DNA of 64,000 nucleotides from Rhizobiaceae bacterium (GTDB lineage: Bacteria; Pseudomonadota; Alphaproteobacteria; Rhizobiales; Rhizobiaceae). The first letter of the stretch is position 1. Each line of letters begins with the position of its first letter. This document shows, one piece after another, positions 19,603 through 29,089 of this stretch. A program made the translations under genes and the position numbers. The stretch is taken from the NCBI GenBank assembly GCA_029233925.1, contig JARGOX010000002.1, positions 1-64,000 of the forward strand, read 5' to 3'. Below the pieces are notes generated by a model. The model saw only the letters and a program-made list of their open reading frames with translations. It had not been told where the DNA came from and searched no databases.

Positions 19603-19763
19603 GGATTTTATGCTCACCTTTTCACTTCGATATATCGCGGCGGTTTATGCACGCCGACTGCACTGTGATCAAGAAAATTCGATGGATGCTCTTTGTCAGA
19701 CGGTCTGCAAGCCGTATTCCCACTGACAAGAATTGCTCCCTCACACGGCTTGCCGCAATTGCG

Positions 19764-20177
19764 TTACAGCTTGCTCGGAATTTTTTCCGGGGCGGATGGC
19801 TGCAAGAGATCCCAATGATTGCCGAAGGGGTCACAAAACACCGCGACTGTTCCATAGGGTTCATATCGGGGCTCTTCGAGAAAGTGAACGCCGCGCGCCA
19901 ACATGCCCTTGTGATCTGCGGCAAAGTCGTCGGTAAACAGAAAGAAGCCGACACGCCCTCCCGTCTGGTCGCCGATCCGAGCCCTTTGGCGCTCGTCTGC
20001 GGGTTCAGCCAGCAGCAGTCCTGTGCCCTGACTGTTTTTAGGGCGCACAATCACCCATCGTTTACCGCCGCCCAACGACGTATCTTCGACCAGTTCGAAG
20101 CCAAGGTCACCGACGTAAAAGCCAAGGGCTTGATCATAGTTGGGAACCAGCAGGCTCACCTGTGCGATCATCTGCAT
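19764..20177 (-). CDS. VOC (glyoxalase/bleomycin-resistance fold) family protein
   Basis: A 137-residue vicinal-oxygen-chelate protein (MQMIAQVSLLVPNYDQALGFYVG at the start, GTVAVFCDPFGNHWDLLQP at the end). Two beta-alpha-beta-beta-beta repeats are apparent. Metal ligands typical of glyoxalase I are only partly present, so no reaction is assigned. The ATG at 20177 has GAGG six bases upstream. It directly follows murJ (8-base gap), so it is probably cotranscribed. Confidence 0.88.
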   Translation of the reverse strand: MQMIAQVSLLVPNYDQALGFYVGDLGFELVEDTSLGGGKRWVIVRPKNSQGTGLLLAEPADERQRARIGDQTGGRVGFFLFTDDFAADHKGMLARGVHFLEEPRYEPYGTVAVFCDPFGNHWDLLQPSAPEKIPSKL

Positions 20178-20185
20178 ATATTGCC

Positions 20186-21751
20186 TCAAATCTTTCTCTT
20201 GCGCCTGAAAAGCGTCAGGAATTGCCCACGATCCATTGCACCGGTCAAAAGGACGAATGTGAAATAGACGACAATGGAAACGCCGACCATCGCAAGCATC
20301 AGGAATATCCGCAGCAAAAGCGAACCGTCCAGCAACATGGCGCCAGCCAGGGATGAAGCGTAAGTGAGCATGGCGCCCATGATGGCGCTGCCAACAAGAA
20401 TGAGCGCGATACGCTTGAGGGTTGTGGACCTCGGCCGGAACTGGCCGTCCCGATAGAGCAGACCGCCGAGCAGAATGGCATTGACCCAACCGGCCAGGGA
20501 GGTGGCAATTGCAATACCAACAACACCCAGAATGGGAAACAGGATCAGGCTTCCGGCAACGTTGATGGCGGCATTCACCCCGGCGAACCACATCGGCGAA
20601 CGCATGTCTTCACGCGCATAAAAAGACGGCGTGAAGATCTTGTTGAGAACAAAGGCAGGCAATCCGGCGGCGAATGCGGCCAGGACTGCTGCGGTTACCA
20701 TGGTTGTTTCACGGGTAAACTCGCCGCGCTCAAACAGCAGCGCAACAATGGGTGCGGGAATGATCATGAAGGCCATGGCTGCAGGCACAGTCAGCCCGAT
20801 GCCGAACTCAAGACTGTGGTTTTGCAAGGTCTGGACCGTCTGGTTGTCACCCTCCTTCAAGGCGCGCGAAAGCTCCGGCAGCAGGACAACACCTATGGCA
20901 ATACCGATCACCCCCAGCGGCAATTGCAGGATTCTGTCGGCAAAATTCACCGTGGCAATGGCGCCGTTGGATCCGGAGATGATGATCTGCCCGACCAGCA
21001 GATTCAATTGGGTGATGCCACCGGTAATGGCAGCAGGCAGGGCCAGCCAGAGGAGACGGCGGACCGGCGCCGTCAGGCGCGGCATGCCGACACGCATGTG
21101 GAAACCGGTTCGTTTCACACCATGCAGCAACAGGCCAAGCTGCAAGGCGCCGGATAATGTGACCCCGACAGCCATTGCAATGCCGACGAACTGCGGATTC
21201 TTGCCATTTTGCATGGCAACGAGAAGAACGCAGACAAGCACGACATTGAGAAGAACCGGGCTGATTGCAGCCAGGAAATAGCGACGATAGGAGTTCAATA
21301 TGCCGGACAACATGGCCACCAGCGACATGGCAATGAGATAGGGAAACATGATCCTGGTCAGCAGAACGGTGAGATCGAATTTTTCCGGAATCGCGGCAAA
21401 TTTCGGCGCGATGATTGTTGCGACCAGAAAGGGCATGAAAATCATCGCGACGGCTGAAAGAGCAATCAGCGCAAACAACAGGACCGACAGGACCTGCCGG
21501 GCGAAAATCTGCGCAGCCGCCTCACCGCCACCCTGCAGTTCCTTCGCAAACAGCGGAATGAAGGCCGAATTGAAGGCACCTTCGGCAAACAGCCTTCGAA
21601 ACAGATTGGGGAACCGGAAAGCGGCATAAAATGCATCCGACACGGGCCCCGCGCCAAGCGTATAGGCGATCAGGGCTTCGCGCACAAAACCCAGCACGCG
21701 ACTGGCCATGGTCGCCGAACCGACACTGGCAAATTTTCTCAGTAGGCTCAT
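20186..21751 (-). CDS. murJ: Lipid II flippase MurJ
   Basis: MATE-like inner-membrane flippase that moves the peptidoglycan precursor lipid II across the membrane; 521 residues with about 14 hydrophobic segments. Family landmarks are the N-terminal [31 protein letters not shown] and LFERGEFT. The ATG overlaps the glnD stop (ATGA), so the two are coupled, as in other Rhizobiales. Confidence 0.97.
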   Translation of the reverse strand: MSLLRKFASVGSATMASRVLGFVREALIAYTLGAGPVSDAFYAAFRFPNLFRRLFAEGAFNSAFIPLFAKELQGGGEAAAQIFARQVLSVLLFALIALSAVAMIFMPFLVATIIAPKFAAIPEKFDLTVLLTRIMFPYLIAMSLVAMLSGILNSYRRYFLAAISPVLLNVVLVCVLLVAMQNGKNPQFVGIAMAVGVTLSGALQLGLLLHGVKRTGFHMRVGMPRLTAPVRRLLWLALPAAITGGITQLNLLVGQIIISGSNGAIATVNFADRILQLPLGVIGIAIGVVLLPELSRALKEGDNQTVQTLQNHSLEFGIGLTVPAAMAFMIIPAPIVALLFERGEFTRETTMVTAAVLAAFAAGLPAFVLNKIFTPSFYAREDMRSPMWFAGVNAAINVAGSLILFPILGVVGIAIATSLAGWVNAILLGGLLYRDGQFRPRSTTLKRIALILVGSAIMGAMLTYASSLAGAMLLDGSLLLRIFLMLAMVGVSIVVYFTFVLLTGAMDRGQFLTLFRRKRKI

Positions 21752-24612
21752 GCCCGTTTAACCTGTTTGGCCTGCTTGGACTGCTTGGACTGCTTGCGCT
21801 TTGTTGCCTCGGCAGGAGCAATCATTCCCTTGGGCATTTTCTGGCGCACATCTTCTTCGATGCCGGCAAGGACAGCCTTGATCCGGGCGATGATGTTGCC
21901 ATGCTTGGTCTCGTTGGTGATTTTATGGCCAAAAAGGTCCGTGACGTAAAATGTATCAATGATTTTTTCGCCGAAGGTCGTGATATGCGCCGAGGCGATA
22001 TCCAGCGACAGATCGGAAAGCACTTCCGTGACTTCCGACAGCAACCCGGTACGGTCCAACCCCTCCAGTTCGATCAAGGTAAAACGATTGGAGAGGCTGT
22101 TGTTGATACTGACTCTGGGCGTGACCTGGAAGGGTTTGGATTTTCGCCGTCCCTTCGCCCTGTGGGCAATGACTTCCGGTAGATATTTGCGACCGGCCAG
22201 CACATCTTCAATCATTCTGCCGATCCGCTCGGCGCGACGCAATTCATCGTCATCCGATGCGAATTCCCGGCTGAGCATGATCGTATCCAGCGCCCTGCCG
22301 TCGCTCGTCGTAAAGACCTGGGCATCGACAATATTCGCCCCGGCTGCCGAGCAGGCACCGGCAACAATTGAAAGCAGCCTTGGATGGTCCGGTGCATAGA
22401 CGGTAATTTCGGTTACCGCGTGGAATGTATGTGTCTTGACCATTGTGGCCAGGACTTTCTCCGCTTCAATGGTTTGACGAATGAATTCAGCATGGCGAAT
22501 CTGGTCGGAGAGTTGAACCGTCAGGAGATAGGGCAGATAGTGCAATTTGAGGTAGTCTTTTCGCGCCTTCTCCGGCCAGTCCTTCAATGCATCCGACAAT
22601 TGCTCCGCAGCCGCAGCAGCCCGTTGCTTGGCTGAAACAGCTGAAAACCCTCCTGAAAGCATCAGCTCGGTTTCGCTGTAAAGCGTGCGAAGCAACTGTC
22701 CCTTCCAGCCGTTCCACACACCTGGCCCAACGGCCCGGATATCACAAACAGTCAGCACAAGAAGCAGCCTCAGCCGATCCAGTGACTGCACGACATCGGC
22801 AAAATCCTCAATGGTTTTTCTGTCATGCAGGTCCCGCGACTGGGCAATCATCGACATGACCAGATGCTGCTCCACCAACCAGGCGACGAGCTCCGTTTGC
22901 TGCGGAGTAAAGCGAAAGCGACGGCAAAGCTTGCGGGCCACGCGGGCACCGGCAATCGAATGATCCTCCGGTCTGCCCTTGGCAATATCATGCAGGAAGA
23001 TCGCGACAAAAAGCACTTCGCGATCTTCAATTTCCGGCATGATGCTGGAGGCCAACGGGTGTTTTTCGTCCTCCAGACCCTGATCGATACGCGCCATGAT
23101 GTTGACAGCGCGAAGCAGGTGCTCATCCACCGTATAGTGATGGTACATGCTGAACTGCATCATCGATACAATCTTGCCAAATTCGGGAATGAACCGGCCA
23201 AGGACGCCCGCCTCATTCATGCGGCGCAGGATCAGGGAGGGATTGCGCCGTGACGTCAAGATGGAAACAAACAGCCGGTTGGCCTCTTCGTCGTCACGCA
23301 CACCTGCCTTGATCAGACTCAGGGAGCGGGACGCAAGCTTCAGGGCGTCGGGGTGAAATTCCAGTCCATGAATGTCAGCCAGGTGAAAAAGCCGGATCAG
23401 ATTGACCGGGTCGCGCTTGAAGATGTCCTGGTCGACAATCGTGATGCGGCCATGATCCTGCAGGAATTCCAGAGTGCCGGGAATTTTGCGCGGGCGATTT
23501 GCAAAACGTCTGAGCACCTGGGAAAAACCCGGCGCTTCCTTGGCCTGAACATCTTCCAGCGCCGCACACAGAATACGCGTCAGATCACCGACATCCTTGG
23601 CGACAAGAAAATAATGTTTCATGAAGCGTTCAACAGCCGAGAGTCCGGGGTGGTCCTGGTAGCCCAGATCAGCGGCAATTTCCCGCTGGATATCGAAGGA
23701 CAATCTTTCCTCTGCCTTGCCGGTCAGGAAGTGCATGTTGCAACGCACGGCCCAAAGGAAATCCTCCGATTTTTCAAAGAGATTTGCTTCGCGGCGCGAC
23801 AGGACGCCAAGTTTCACCAATTGCCGCGAAGAGCGAACCCGATAATGATATTTGGCAATCCAGAACAGGGTCTGCAGATCTCGCAAGCCGCCCTTTCCTT
23901 CCTTGACATTCGGCTCCACCAGATAGCGCGTATCACCGTCCTTCTGATGTCTCAGGTCGCGTTCTGCCAGCTTTGCAGCGATGAACTCACGGGCCGTACC
24001 ACGCACCACTTCGCTGTCAAAGCGCTCTTCCATCTCGCCGTAGAGCTCTTGCGTGCCGCAAATGAAGCGCGCGTCCAGCATGGCTGTACGGATGGTGATG
24101 TCGCTTTGTGAGAGCCGGATGCATTCATCGACATTGCGCGTTGCATGGCCAACTGTGAAACCCATGTCCCAGAGCATGTAAAGGACATATTCCACAACCT
24201 GCTCGGTCCACGCGGTCTGCTTGTAGGGAAGGACAAACAACAGATCGATATCCGACCCCGGAGCCAGTGTCTGGCGGCCATAGCCGCCGACAGCTGCCAG
24301 CGCCAAATGCTCCGTCTTTGAAGGAATTGCCATCGGGTAAGCGCGCTGTGTAGCATAAGCGAACAGCGCCTTGATCACCTCGTCCTGGAGGCGCGAGAGG
24401 CGCCGGGCGCAAAGCGATCCGCTGCCGTCTTCGCCAAGCATCTCATGAATCGTGCTCCTGCCCTCGGTCATGAACGTCTTGACCGCCTTGAACAGTTCAT
24501 TGCGCGCCGTCAGGCAAGCGGGGTCTTCATGTGAATCGCCGACAGCATCGCACGTGCGCTGAAGCGCTGCGACATCGAGTACTCTTTCGAAATTCAGGTG
24601 TTTTGCGGTCAT
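21748..24612 (-). CDS. glnD: Bifunctional PII uridylyltransferase/uridylyl-removing enzyme
   Basis: Central nitrogen sensor that uridylylates PII proteins when nitrogen is scarce and removes UMP when glutamine is high; 954 residues. Nucleotidyltransferase motifs are GGYGR at 109-113 and GSDIDLLF at 119-126. The HD hydrolase motif is [14 protein letters not shown] around residue 535, and two glutamine-sensing ACT domains follow near 735-810 and 845-920. All domains are complete. A Lys/Gln-rich tail ends the protein. rpoN and ptsN of the same regulatory network lie nearby at 27.6-30.7 kb. Confidence 0.97.
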   Translation of the reverse strand: MTAKHLNFERVLDVAALQRTCDAVGDSHEDPACLTARNELFKAVKTFMTEGRSTIHEMLGEDGSGSLCARRLSRLQDEVIKALFAYATQRAYPMAIPSKTEHLALAAVGGYGRQTLAPGSDIDLLFVLPYKQTAWTEQVVEYVLYMLWDMGFTVGHATRNVDECIRLSQSDITIRTAMLDARFICGTQELYGEMEERFDSEVVRGTAREFIAAKLAERDLRHQKDGDTRYLVEPNVKEGKGGLRDLQTLFWIAKYHYRVRSSRQLVKLGVLSRREANLFEKSEDFLWAVRCNMHFLTGKAEERLSFDIQREIAADLGYQDHPGLSAVERFMKHYFLVAKDVGDLTRILCAALEDVQAKEAPGFSQVLRRFANRPRKIPGTLEFLQDHGRITIVDQDIFKRDPVNLIRLFHLADIHGLEFHPDALKLASRSLSLIKAGVRDDEEANRLFVSILTSRRNPSLILRRMNEAGVLGRFIPEFGKIVSMMQFSMYHHYTVDEHLLRAVNIMARIDQGLEDEKHPLASSIMPEIEDREVLFVAIFLHDIAKGRPEDHSIAGARVARKLCRRFRFTPQQTELVAWLVEQHLVMSMIAQSRDLHDRKTIEDFADVVQSLDRLRLLLVLTVCDIRAVGPGVWNGWKGQLLRTLYSETELMLSGGFSAVSAKQRAAAAAEQLSDALKDWPEKARKDYLKLHYLPYLLTVQLSDQIRHAEFIRQTIEAEKVLATMVKTHTFHAVTEITVYAPDHPRLLSIVAGACSAAGANIVDAQVFTTSDGRALDTIMLSREFASDDDELRRAERIGRMIEDVLAGRKYLPEVIAHRAKGRRKSKPFQVTPRVSINNSLSNRFTLIELEGLDRTGLLSEVTEVLSDLSLDIASAHITTFGEKIIDTFYVTDLFGHKITNETKHGNIIARIKAVLAGIEEDVRQKMPKGMIAPAEATKRKQSKQSKQAKQVKRA

Positions 24613-24758
24613 ACCATTCCAGCTTGCTGTCTATTTTCTCCGAGACGCCCGGACTTGCTTTAACGTGTTTTGCAGGAGAGAACCACAGCAGATTCTGCTT
24701 GCATGGCAAACCGGCAGCCGAATAAGTTGCGCGCAGTTTCGCAAAGGGAATTCCATTC

Positions 24759-25658
24759 ATGATCACAGTACTTGGCTCCATCAATATGGATTTGATCGCA
24801 AAGGTCGACCGGCTGCCGAAATCCGGGGAAACGGTTGGCGGGCACGAATTCACGACTGCGGCCGGAGGCAAAGGAGCCAATCAGGCGCTGGCTGCGGGCC
24901 GGGCTGGTGCGACTGTTCACATGTGTGGCGCCGTTGGCAACGACACCTTTGCCGCACCCTCCCTTGCTTATCTTGAAAGCGCTGGCGTATCCCTTGCGCG
25001 CGCACGCAGCGTCGATGGCGCAACAGGGACGGCCTTGATCATGGTCGATACCCATGGCGAAAACATCATTGCCGTGGTTCCCGGTGCCAATGGTGCAATT
25101 GGCGATAGCGACGCGATAGCCGCAGTCGATGCCATGAATGGCGGTGATTATCTGCTGTTGCAGCTCGAAATCCCGGCAATTGCCATAGAAGCGGCGCTTC
25201 GGGCGGCTCGAACCAAAGGCATCATCTCGGTCTTGAACATTGCCCCCCTGACAGATGACGCAAAGGCCTTGGCACAACAGGCCGATATCGTGATCGCCAA
25301 TGAAACCGAATTTGAATTGCTTGCCGGCAAACCCGACCTCGGCGCTGCCCAGCGTGAAAAAATCCTGATGGAACTGCATCAGGTATCCGGTCAGACCATC
25401 ATTGTTACGTTGGGGGCGGAGGGCGCCATTGCAGCCCATGAAGGCACATTGCACCGCGTTCGCGGGCTCGATATCAAGCCCGTTGATACCGTGGGCGCCG
25501 GTGACACATTCTGCGGCTACCTGGCGGCCGGACTTGACAAAGGTGCAGAATTTTCATCCGCATTGCGCCAGGCGGCTGTGGCCGGCAGCCTGGCCTGCCT
25601 CAAGCCAGGGGCCCAGCCGGCCATACCCCTGGCACAGGATGTGGCGGCCGCTCTATAA
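24759..25658 (+). CDS. rbsK: Ribokinase (PfkB family)
   Basis: Phosphorylates ribose, feeding it to the pentose phosphate pathway; 299 residues. It has the N-terminal GSINMDLIAKVDRLPKSGET, the GGKGANQA motif at 36-43, and the anion-hole signature DTVGAGDTF at 243-251 with catalytic Asp249. The start ATG has AAGGGAA upstream. Its 3' end meets a nucleoside hydrolase gene 6 bases away, which would release free ribose, so a salvage role is likely. Divergent from glnD. Confidence 0.92.
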   Translation: MITVLGSINMDLIAKVDRLPKSGETVGGHEFTTAAGGKGANQALAAGRAGATVHMCGAVGNDTFAAPSLAYLESAGVSLARARSVDGATGTALIMVDTHGENIIAVVPGANGAIGDSDAIAAVDAMNGGDYLLLQLEIPAIAIEAALRAARTKGIISVLNIAPLTDDAKALAQQADIVIANETEFELLAGKPDLGAAQREKILMELHQVSGQTIIVTLGAEGAIAAHEGTLHRVRGLDIKPVDTVGAGDTFCGYLAAGLDKGAEFSSALRQAAVAGSLACLKPGAQPAIPLAQDVAAAL

Positions 25659-25664
25659 AGCGGA

Positions 25665-26618
25665 TCACAGCCGCGCGAGATGTTCCTGAAGCAGGTCAAA
25701 GAAGCCATCCCCATTGACGTCGCGTATGACCAGCGCATTGTGCGAACGATCCGTCACCTGCCACCAGTCCACAACAGTCATGCCGCAGGTCAGACTTGAG
25801 TCTTTTTCGATTTCCACGTTGCAATAACGACCGGAAAAGAGTTCCGGCTGAAGCAACCATGCGATCACCGTGGGATCATGCAGCGGACCGCCATCCGTGC
25901 CGTATTTGCCCTCGTCATAACGCTCGAAGAATTCAAGCATTTCAACGACTGCTTTTGCCACCGGCGTTTTCAGTTTCTTGATGCGTTTGAGCCGCTTTTT
26001 TGTTGTCAGAAGCTTGTGGGTGACGTCCAGCGGCATCATCACGATGGGTATGCCCGACTGGAACACGTCACTGGCCGCATCCGGATCCACAAAGATATTG
26101 AATTCCGCAGCCGGGGTAATGTTTCCACCCTCAAAGAAGCCGCCACCCATCATGACTATCTGCTGGATACGGTCTGCAATCTGCGGGGCCTGCTGCAGCG
26201 CCAGACCGATATTGGTCAGCGGACCGAGCGTACAAAGGGTCACATCACCCGCCGGTTCGTTGAGAACCGTCTCAACGATGAAATCCACGGCGTGTTGAGG
26301 CTGAAGAGACATCACCGGTTCTGGCAGGTCAGGTCCGTCAAGCCCGGTTTTCCCATGAACATTTTCTGCCGTGACGAGCGTCTTTTTCATCGGTGACTTG
26401 GCGCCGGCAAAAACCCGAACGTCCAATTTTCCTGCAAGCTCACAAATGATACGGACATTTTTTTCAGTCAGTTCCAAAGGCACATTGCCGGCAACGGCGG
26501 TAATTCCCAATATTTCAAGTTTTTCGCTGGCAAGCGCAAGCAGCAACGCCACCGCATCATCCTGCCCGGGGTCGGTGTCAATAATGACTTTCATCGGCAT
26601 ATCGGAATCGTCTGTCAT
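25665..26618 (-). CDS. Inosine-uridine type nucleoside hydrolase
   Basis: Hydrolyses nucleosides to base and ribose; 317 residues. The calcium-binding signature DTDPGQDDA begins at residue 14, with TLGPLTNIGLAL and the C-terminal HDPTVIAWLL also conserved. The start is taken at the second ATG of an ATGATG, with AGGAAG just upstream. Substrate preference cannot be read from sequence. It is convergent with ribokinase at 24759-25658. Confidence 0.92.
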   Translation of the reverse strand: MTDDSDMPMKVIIDTDPGQDDAVALLLALASEKLEILGITAVAGNVPLELTEKNVRIICELAGKLDVRVFAGAKSPMKKTLVTAENVHGKTGLDGPDLPEPVMSLQPQHAVDFIVETVLNEPAGDVTLCTLGPLTNIGLALQQAPQIADRIQQIVMMGGGFFEGGNITPAAEFNIFVDPDAASDVFQSGIPIVMMPLDVTHKLLTTKKRLKRIKKLKTPVAKAVVEMLEFFERYDEGKYGTDGGPLHDPTVIAWLLQPELFSGRYCNVEIEKDSSLTCGMTVVDWWQVTDRSHNALVIRDVNGDGFFDLLQEHLARL

Positions 26619-26675
26619 CATACTTCCTGTTCTCAATTGGAAACTATGCGCCCTGCATACACTCTTCGCAAGGCG

Positions 26676-26704
26676 CTTGCGAAACGAAATTCCGACACCA
26701 TATT
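26676..26704 (+). promoter_or_regulatory. Heat-shock (RpoH-type) promoter candidate for the Hsp20 gene
   Basis: CTTGCG at 26676-26681 and CATATT at 26699-26704 are separated by exactly 17 bases, close to the alphaproteobacterial RpoH pattern CTTG..-N17-C.TATNT. Transcription would start near 26712, giving a 60-base leader. The leader shows no convincing ROSE thermometer fold. Confidence 0.55.
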
Positions 26705-26772
26705 ATGGACAATGCGGGTGCTGAAAGCAGGCTTGCAGACATGTCGCTTGTAACCAAGGACAGGAAGGTAGA

Positions 26773-27198
26773 ATGTCTCGAATGACACCTTTTTCCAGCC
26801 CGCTGATGCTCGGCTTTGACACGATGGAAAAAACCCTTGAGCGCATCGCCAAGGGCAGTGATGGCTACCCGCCCTATAATATTGAGCGGTTTCCAGCCAG
26901 CCCGTCACAGACGGAAAAACTCTGCATTACTCTGGCTGTTGCCGGTTTTGCTCAGGACGATCTGGATGTTTCGGTTCAGGAGAACCAGTTGATTATCCGT
27001 GGCCGCCAGGCGGATACGGAAGATCGCGAATATCTTCATCGTGGCATTGCAGCACGCCAGTTTCAACGCACTTTCATGCTTGCCGACGGCATGCATGTTC
27101 TGGGCGCCGAACTGAAAAACGGATTGCTGGCAATTGATCTGGCCAAACCGGAGCCGGAGCGCCAGGCCAGAAAAATCGCAATTGCCGTCAACGATTGA
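26773..27198 (+). CDS. Small heat-shock protein, Hsp20/IbpA family
   Basis: ATP-independent holdase chaperone of 141 residues. An alpha-crystallin domain covers about 36-130 (NIERFPASPSQTEKLCITLAVAGF at its start), with a short N-terminal arm and a conserved GLLAIDLAKPEPE near the end. A GGAAGG ribosome site lies 5 bases upstream of the ATG. An RpoH-like promoter lies upstream, and a DUF1150 gene follows after 119 bases, the standard Rhizobiales arrangement. Confidence 0.94.
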   Translation: MSRMTPFSSPLMLGFDTMEKTLERIAKGSDGYPPYNIERFPASPSQTEKLCITLAVAGFAQDDLDVSVQENQLIIRGRQADTEDREYLHRGIAARQFQRTFMLADGMHVLGAELKNGLLAIDLAKPEPERQARKIAIAVND

Positions 27199-27317
27199 AT
27201 GGGTGCCATCTCTTGTGGTTCCAGCATGAGTCATCCAGATTGCTAGCAAGCAATTGCATTCAGAGATTTTCAGCCTGCCCACGCCAATGGGTCAAATCTT
27301 CCGAAGGAGGATCTAAA

Positions 27318-27575
27318 ATGAGATCGGACAATACAATAATAGAGATCAGCAAGGACGAACTGGCGCATCTTGGCGAAGGTCAGGTCGGCTATATCCGCAA
27401 AATGTCATCAGATGAGGTGACGGAGCGCTTTCCCGAAGCACCCCACCTGGAGTCGGGGATTGACCTGTGGGCCCTGTTCGGGGCCGATGGCACGCCGCTG
27501 TTCCTCAGTGACGATCCGCACAGTATCTACGGCAAGGCGCAAGAGGACGCGATCAGCACCGTTAGTGTGCATTGA
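27318..27575 (+). CDS. DUF1150 family small protein
   Basis: An 85-residue acidic cytosolic protein of unknown function (MRSDNTIIEISKDELAHLGEGQ at the start, DGTPLFLSDDP near the end). It belongs to a family found next to Hsp20 genes in Rhizobiales and other alphaproteobacteria. The ATG at 27318 has a perfect AAGGAGG at the usual distance. Co-expression with the chaperone is inferred from position; no catalytic motif is visible. Confidence 0.88.
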   Translation: MRSDNTIIEISKDELAHLGEGQVGYIRKMSSDEVTERFPEAPHLESGIDLWALFGADGTPLFLSDDPHSIYGKAQEDAISTVSVH

Positions 27576-27588
27576 CAATCATGACCGT

Positions 27589-27631
27589 CCCCGATCATGT
27601 TTCAGATCATAATATCTGGATTTGATCGGGG
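27589..27631. terminator. Bidirectional hairpin between convergent DUF1150 and ptsN genes
   Basis: Perfect nine-base arms CCCCGATCA (27589-27597) and TGATCGGGG (27623-27631) enclose a second smaller stem (CAGAT/ATCTG). It sits between two convergent stop codons. No T run follows on either strand, so it may stabilise 3' ends rather than terminate on its own. Confidence 0.6.
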
Positions 27632-27641
27632 GCTGTTGAAC

Positions 27642-28106
27642 TTACGCTGCATTCGAGGCCTGTTCGGCCGTAAGGAACGTGTAAAGCGCCGATGATGAAT
27701 CCGTCTGGCGCAGTTTTGACACCATTTCCCCATCGCGCAGGACGCGTGCGATACGCGACAGTGCTTTCAAATGATCTGCTCCAGCTCCTTCCGGTGCCAG
27801 CAGCAGAAAAACCAGATCGACCGGCTGGTCGTCCAGCGCTTCAAAATTGACTGGCGTCACAAGTCTGGCAAAAACGCCGACGATATGATTGATCGACGTG
27901 AGTTTGCCGTGCGGAATGGCAATGCCATTTCCCACTCCGGTTGATCCAAGGCGCTCCCTTTGCAAAATGACATCGAAAATTTCACGCTCGGACAGTCCCG
28001 TCACTTGGGCTGCTCTGGCTGACATTTCCTGGAGAAGTTGCTTTTTGGAGTTAACCCTGAGTGCGGGAAGTACTGCGTCCTGTACAATCAAATCCGCAAG
28101 TGACAT
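27642..28106 (-). CDS. ptsN: PTS-Ntr EIIA component
   Basis: Regulatory phosphocarrier of the nitrogen-related PTS, which controls potassium transport, PHB and nitrogen traits in rhizobia; 154 residues. The phospho-acceptor His66 lies in GIAIPHGKL. The start MSLADLIVQ is at 28106; a longer frame to 28148 has no family support. It is downstream of hpf and rpoN, the conserved order rpoN-hpf-ptsN. Confidence 0.96.
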   Translation of the reverse strand: MSLADLIVQDAVLPALRVNSKKQLLQEMSARAAQVTGLSEREIFDVILQRERLGSTGVGNGIAIPHGKLTSINHIVGVFARLVTPVNFEALDDQPVDLVFLLLAPEGAGADHLKALSRIARVLRDGEMVSKLRQTDSSSALYTFLTAEQASNAA

Positions 28107-28179
28107 CGCGTTTACCTCGAGTGTGGAATTATATGTATTGAGGGGCAACCATCAAGGCTGCCCCGCTTTTGCCGGATGC

Positions 28180-28752
28180 TCAGCTTTTGACGTCTGCCGT
28201 GTCGATCCAGCCAATATTTCCATCGTTGCGGCGATAGACAAAATTGACTTCATTATTGCCGGCATTACGAAATACCAAAACCGGGTTGTCTGTCATATCC
28301 AGCGCCATGACTGCGTCAGCAACCGACATGGTGCGCACGACATTGAAGGATTCAGCCACGATGACAGGTGCGTAATCCTCGGGCAGTTCCTCTTCTTCAC
28401 CAGGAACTGATTCCATGATCTTGTAGGCAATTTCAGCGCTGTTTGCATGACCACCAGCATGATGATCCTTCAAGCGGCGTTTGTAGCGTCGCAGCCGCTT
28501 TTCGACGCGCTCTGCAGCAGCCTCAAAACTTGCCTGCGGTTCCTGTGCTTCACCGGTGGCATGAAGGGAGGCACCGGTATCGAGATGAACGAGGCAATCC
28601 GCGCTGAAGCGTGAACCGGATTTTTCGACCGTTACCTGACCGGAATAACCACCATCAAAATATTTTGATACAGCATCACCAATCCGATCTTCTATTCGCG
28701 TACGGAATGTTTCGCCGATTTCCATGTGTTTACCCGATACGCGTACGCTCAT
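28180..28752 (-). CDS. hpf: Ribosome hibernation promoting factor, long form
   Basis: Binds the 30S subunit and dimerises ribosomes in stationary phase; 190 residues. The N-terminal HPF/YfiA domain (MSVRVSGKHMEIGE..., residues 1-100) is followed by a linker and the C-terminal dimerisation domain typical of long HPF (PVIVAESFNVVRTMSVADAVMALD...). An AAAAGGG ribosome site precedes the ATG. A promoter candidate lies about 165 bases upstream. Confidence 0.95.
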   Translation of the reverse strand: MSVRVSGKHMEIGETFRTRIEDRIGDAVSKYFDGGYSGQVTVEKSGSRFSADCLVHLDTGASLHATGEAQEPQASFEAAAERVEKRLRRYKRRLKDHHAGGHANSAEIAYKIMESVPGEEEELPEDYAPVIVAESFNVVRTMSVADAVMALDMTDNPVLVFRNAGNNEVNFVYRRNDGNIGWIDTADVKS

Positions 28753-29089
28753 TTTGGAACCCTTTTTGTTATGAACTCTGATGACAGTCTACGCCAGACT
28801 GAGGCACCATCCAAGTCGAATGGTGTCAAATGTGATGCTTCCGCTATCTGGCTGTGTAAAACGTCCAGCCCTGTTTGCAGCCCGATGTGTCTGTCTGGCC
28901 TGTGGACGCGGCGGCTTTAAAACGGCGCGATGGGAAAGTCAATGCAAGTCCCATCATGAGGCCACTTTCGTCGCAAATTCAGGTCAGAAACCCTAAAATA
29001 TAAGGATGTATAACACATATCGGCTTAAACCACAGCGTCTATTGCATTGCCGGTTGGCATCACCCACCGCCCCATAACGAACGGTTTGT
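28753..29089. other. 337-base region between rpoN and hpf
   Basis: Upstream of hpf the minus strand carries a 6-bp perfect hairpin at 28785-28801 (CAGTCT/AGACTG) and the promoter candidate at 28914-28942. The part nearer rpoN (28943-29089) shows no terminator, repeat or gene I can support. Confidence 0.45.
28914..28942 (-). promoter_or_regulatory. Sigma-70 type promoter candidate for hpf-ptsN
   Basis: On the minus strand TTGACT (28942-28937) and TAAAGC (28919-28914) are spaced by 17 bases. This would give a leader of about 150 bases that includes the small hairpin at 28785-28801. Confidence 0.45.

Noticed and set aside
26705-26772. ROSE-type RNA thermometer before the Hsp20 gene
   Set aside because: The leader is short and I could not find the UYGCU-type element paired with the ribosome site. 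Only a small CTTG/CAAG hairpin is visible.
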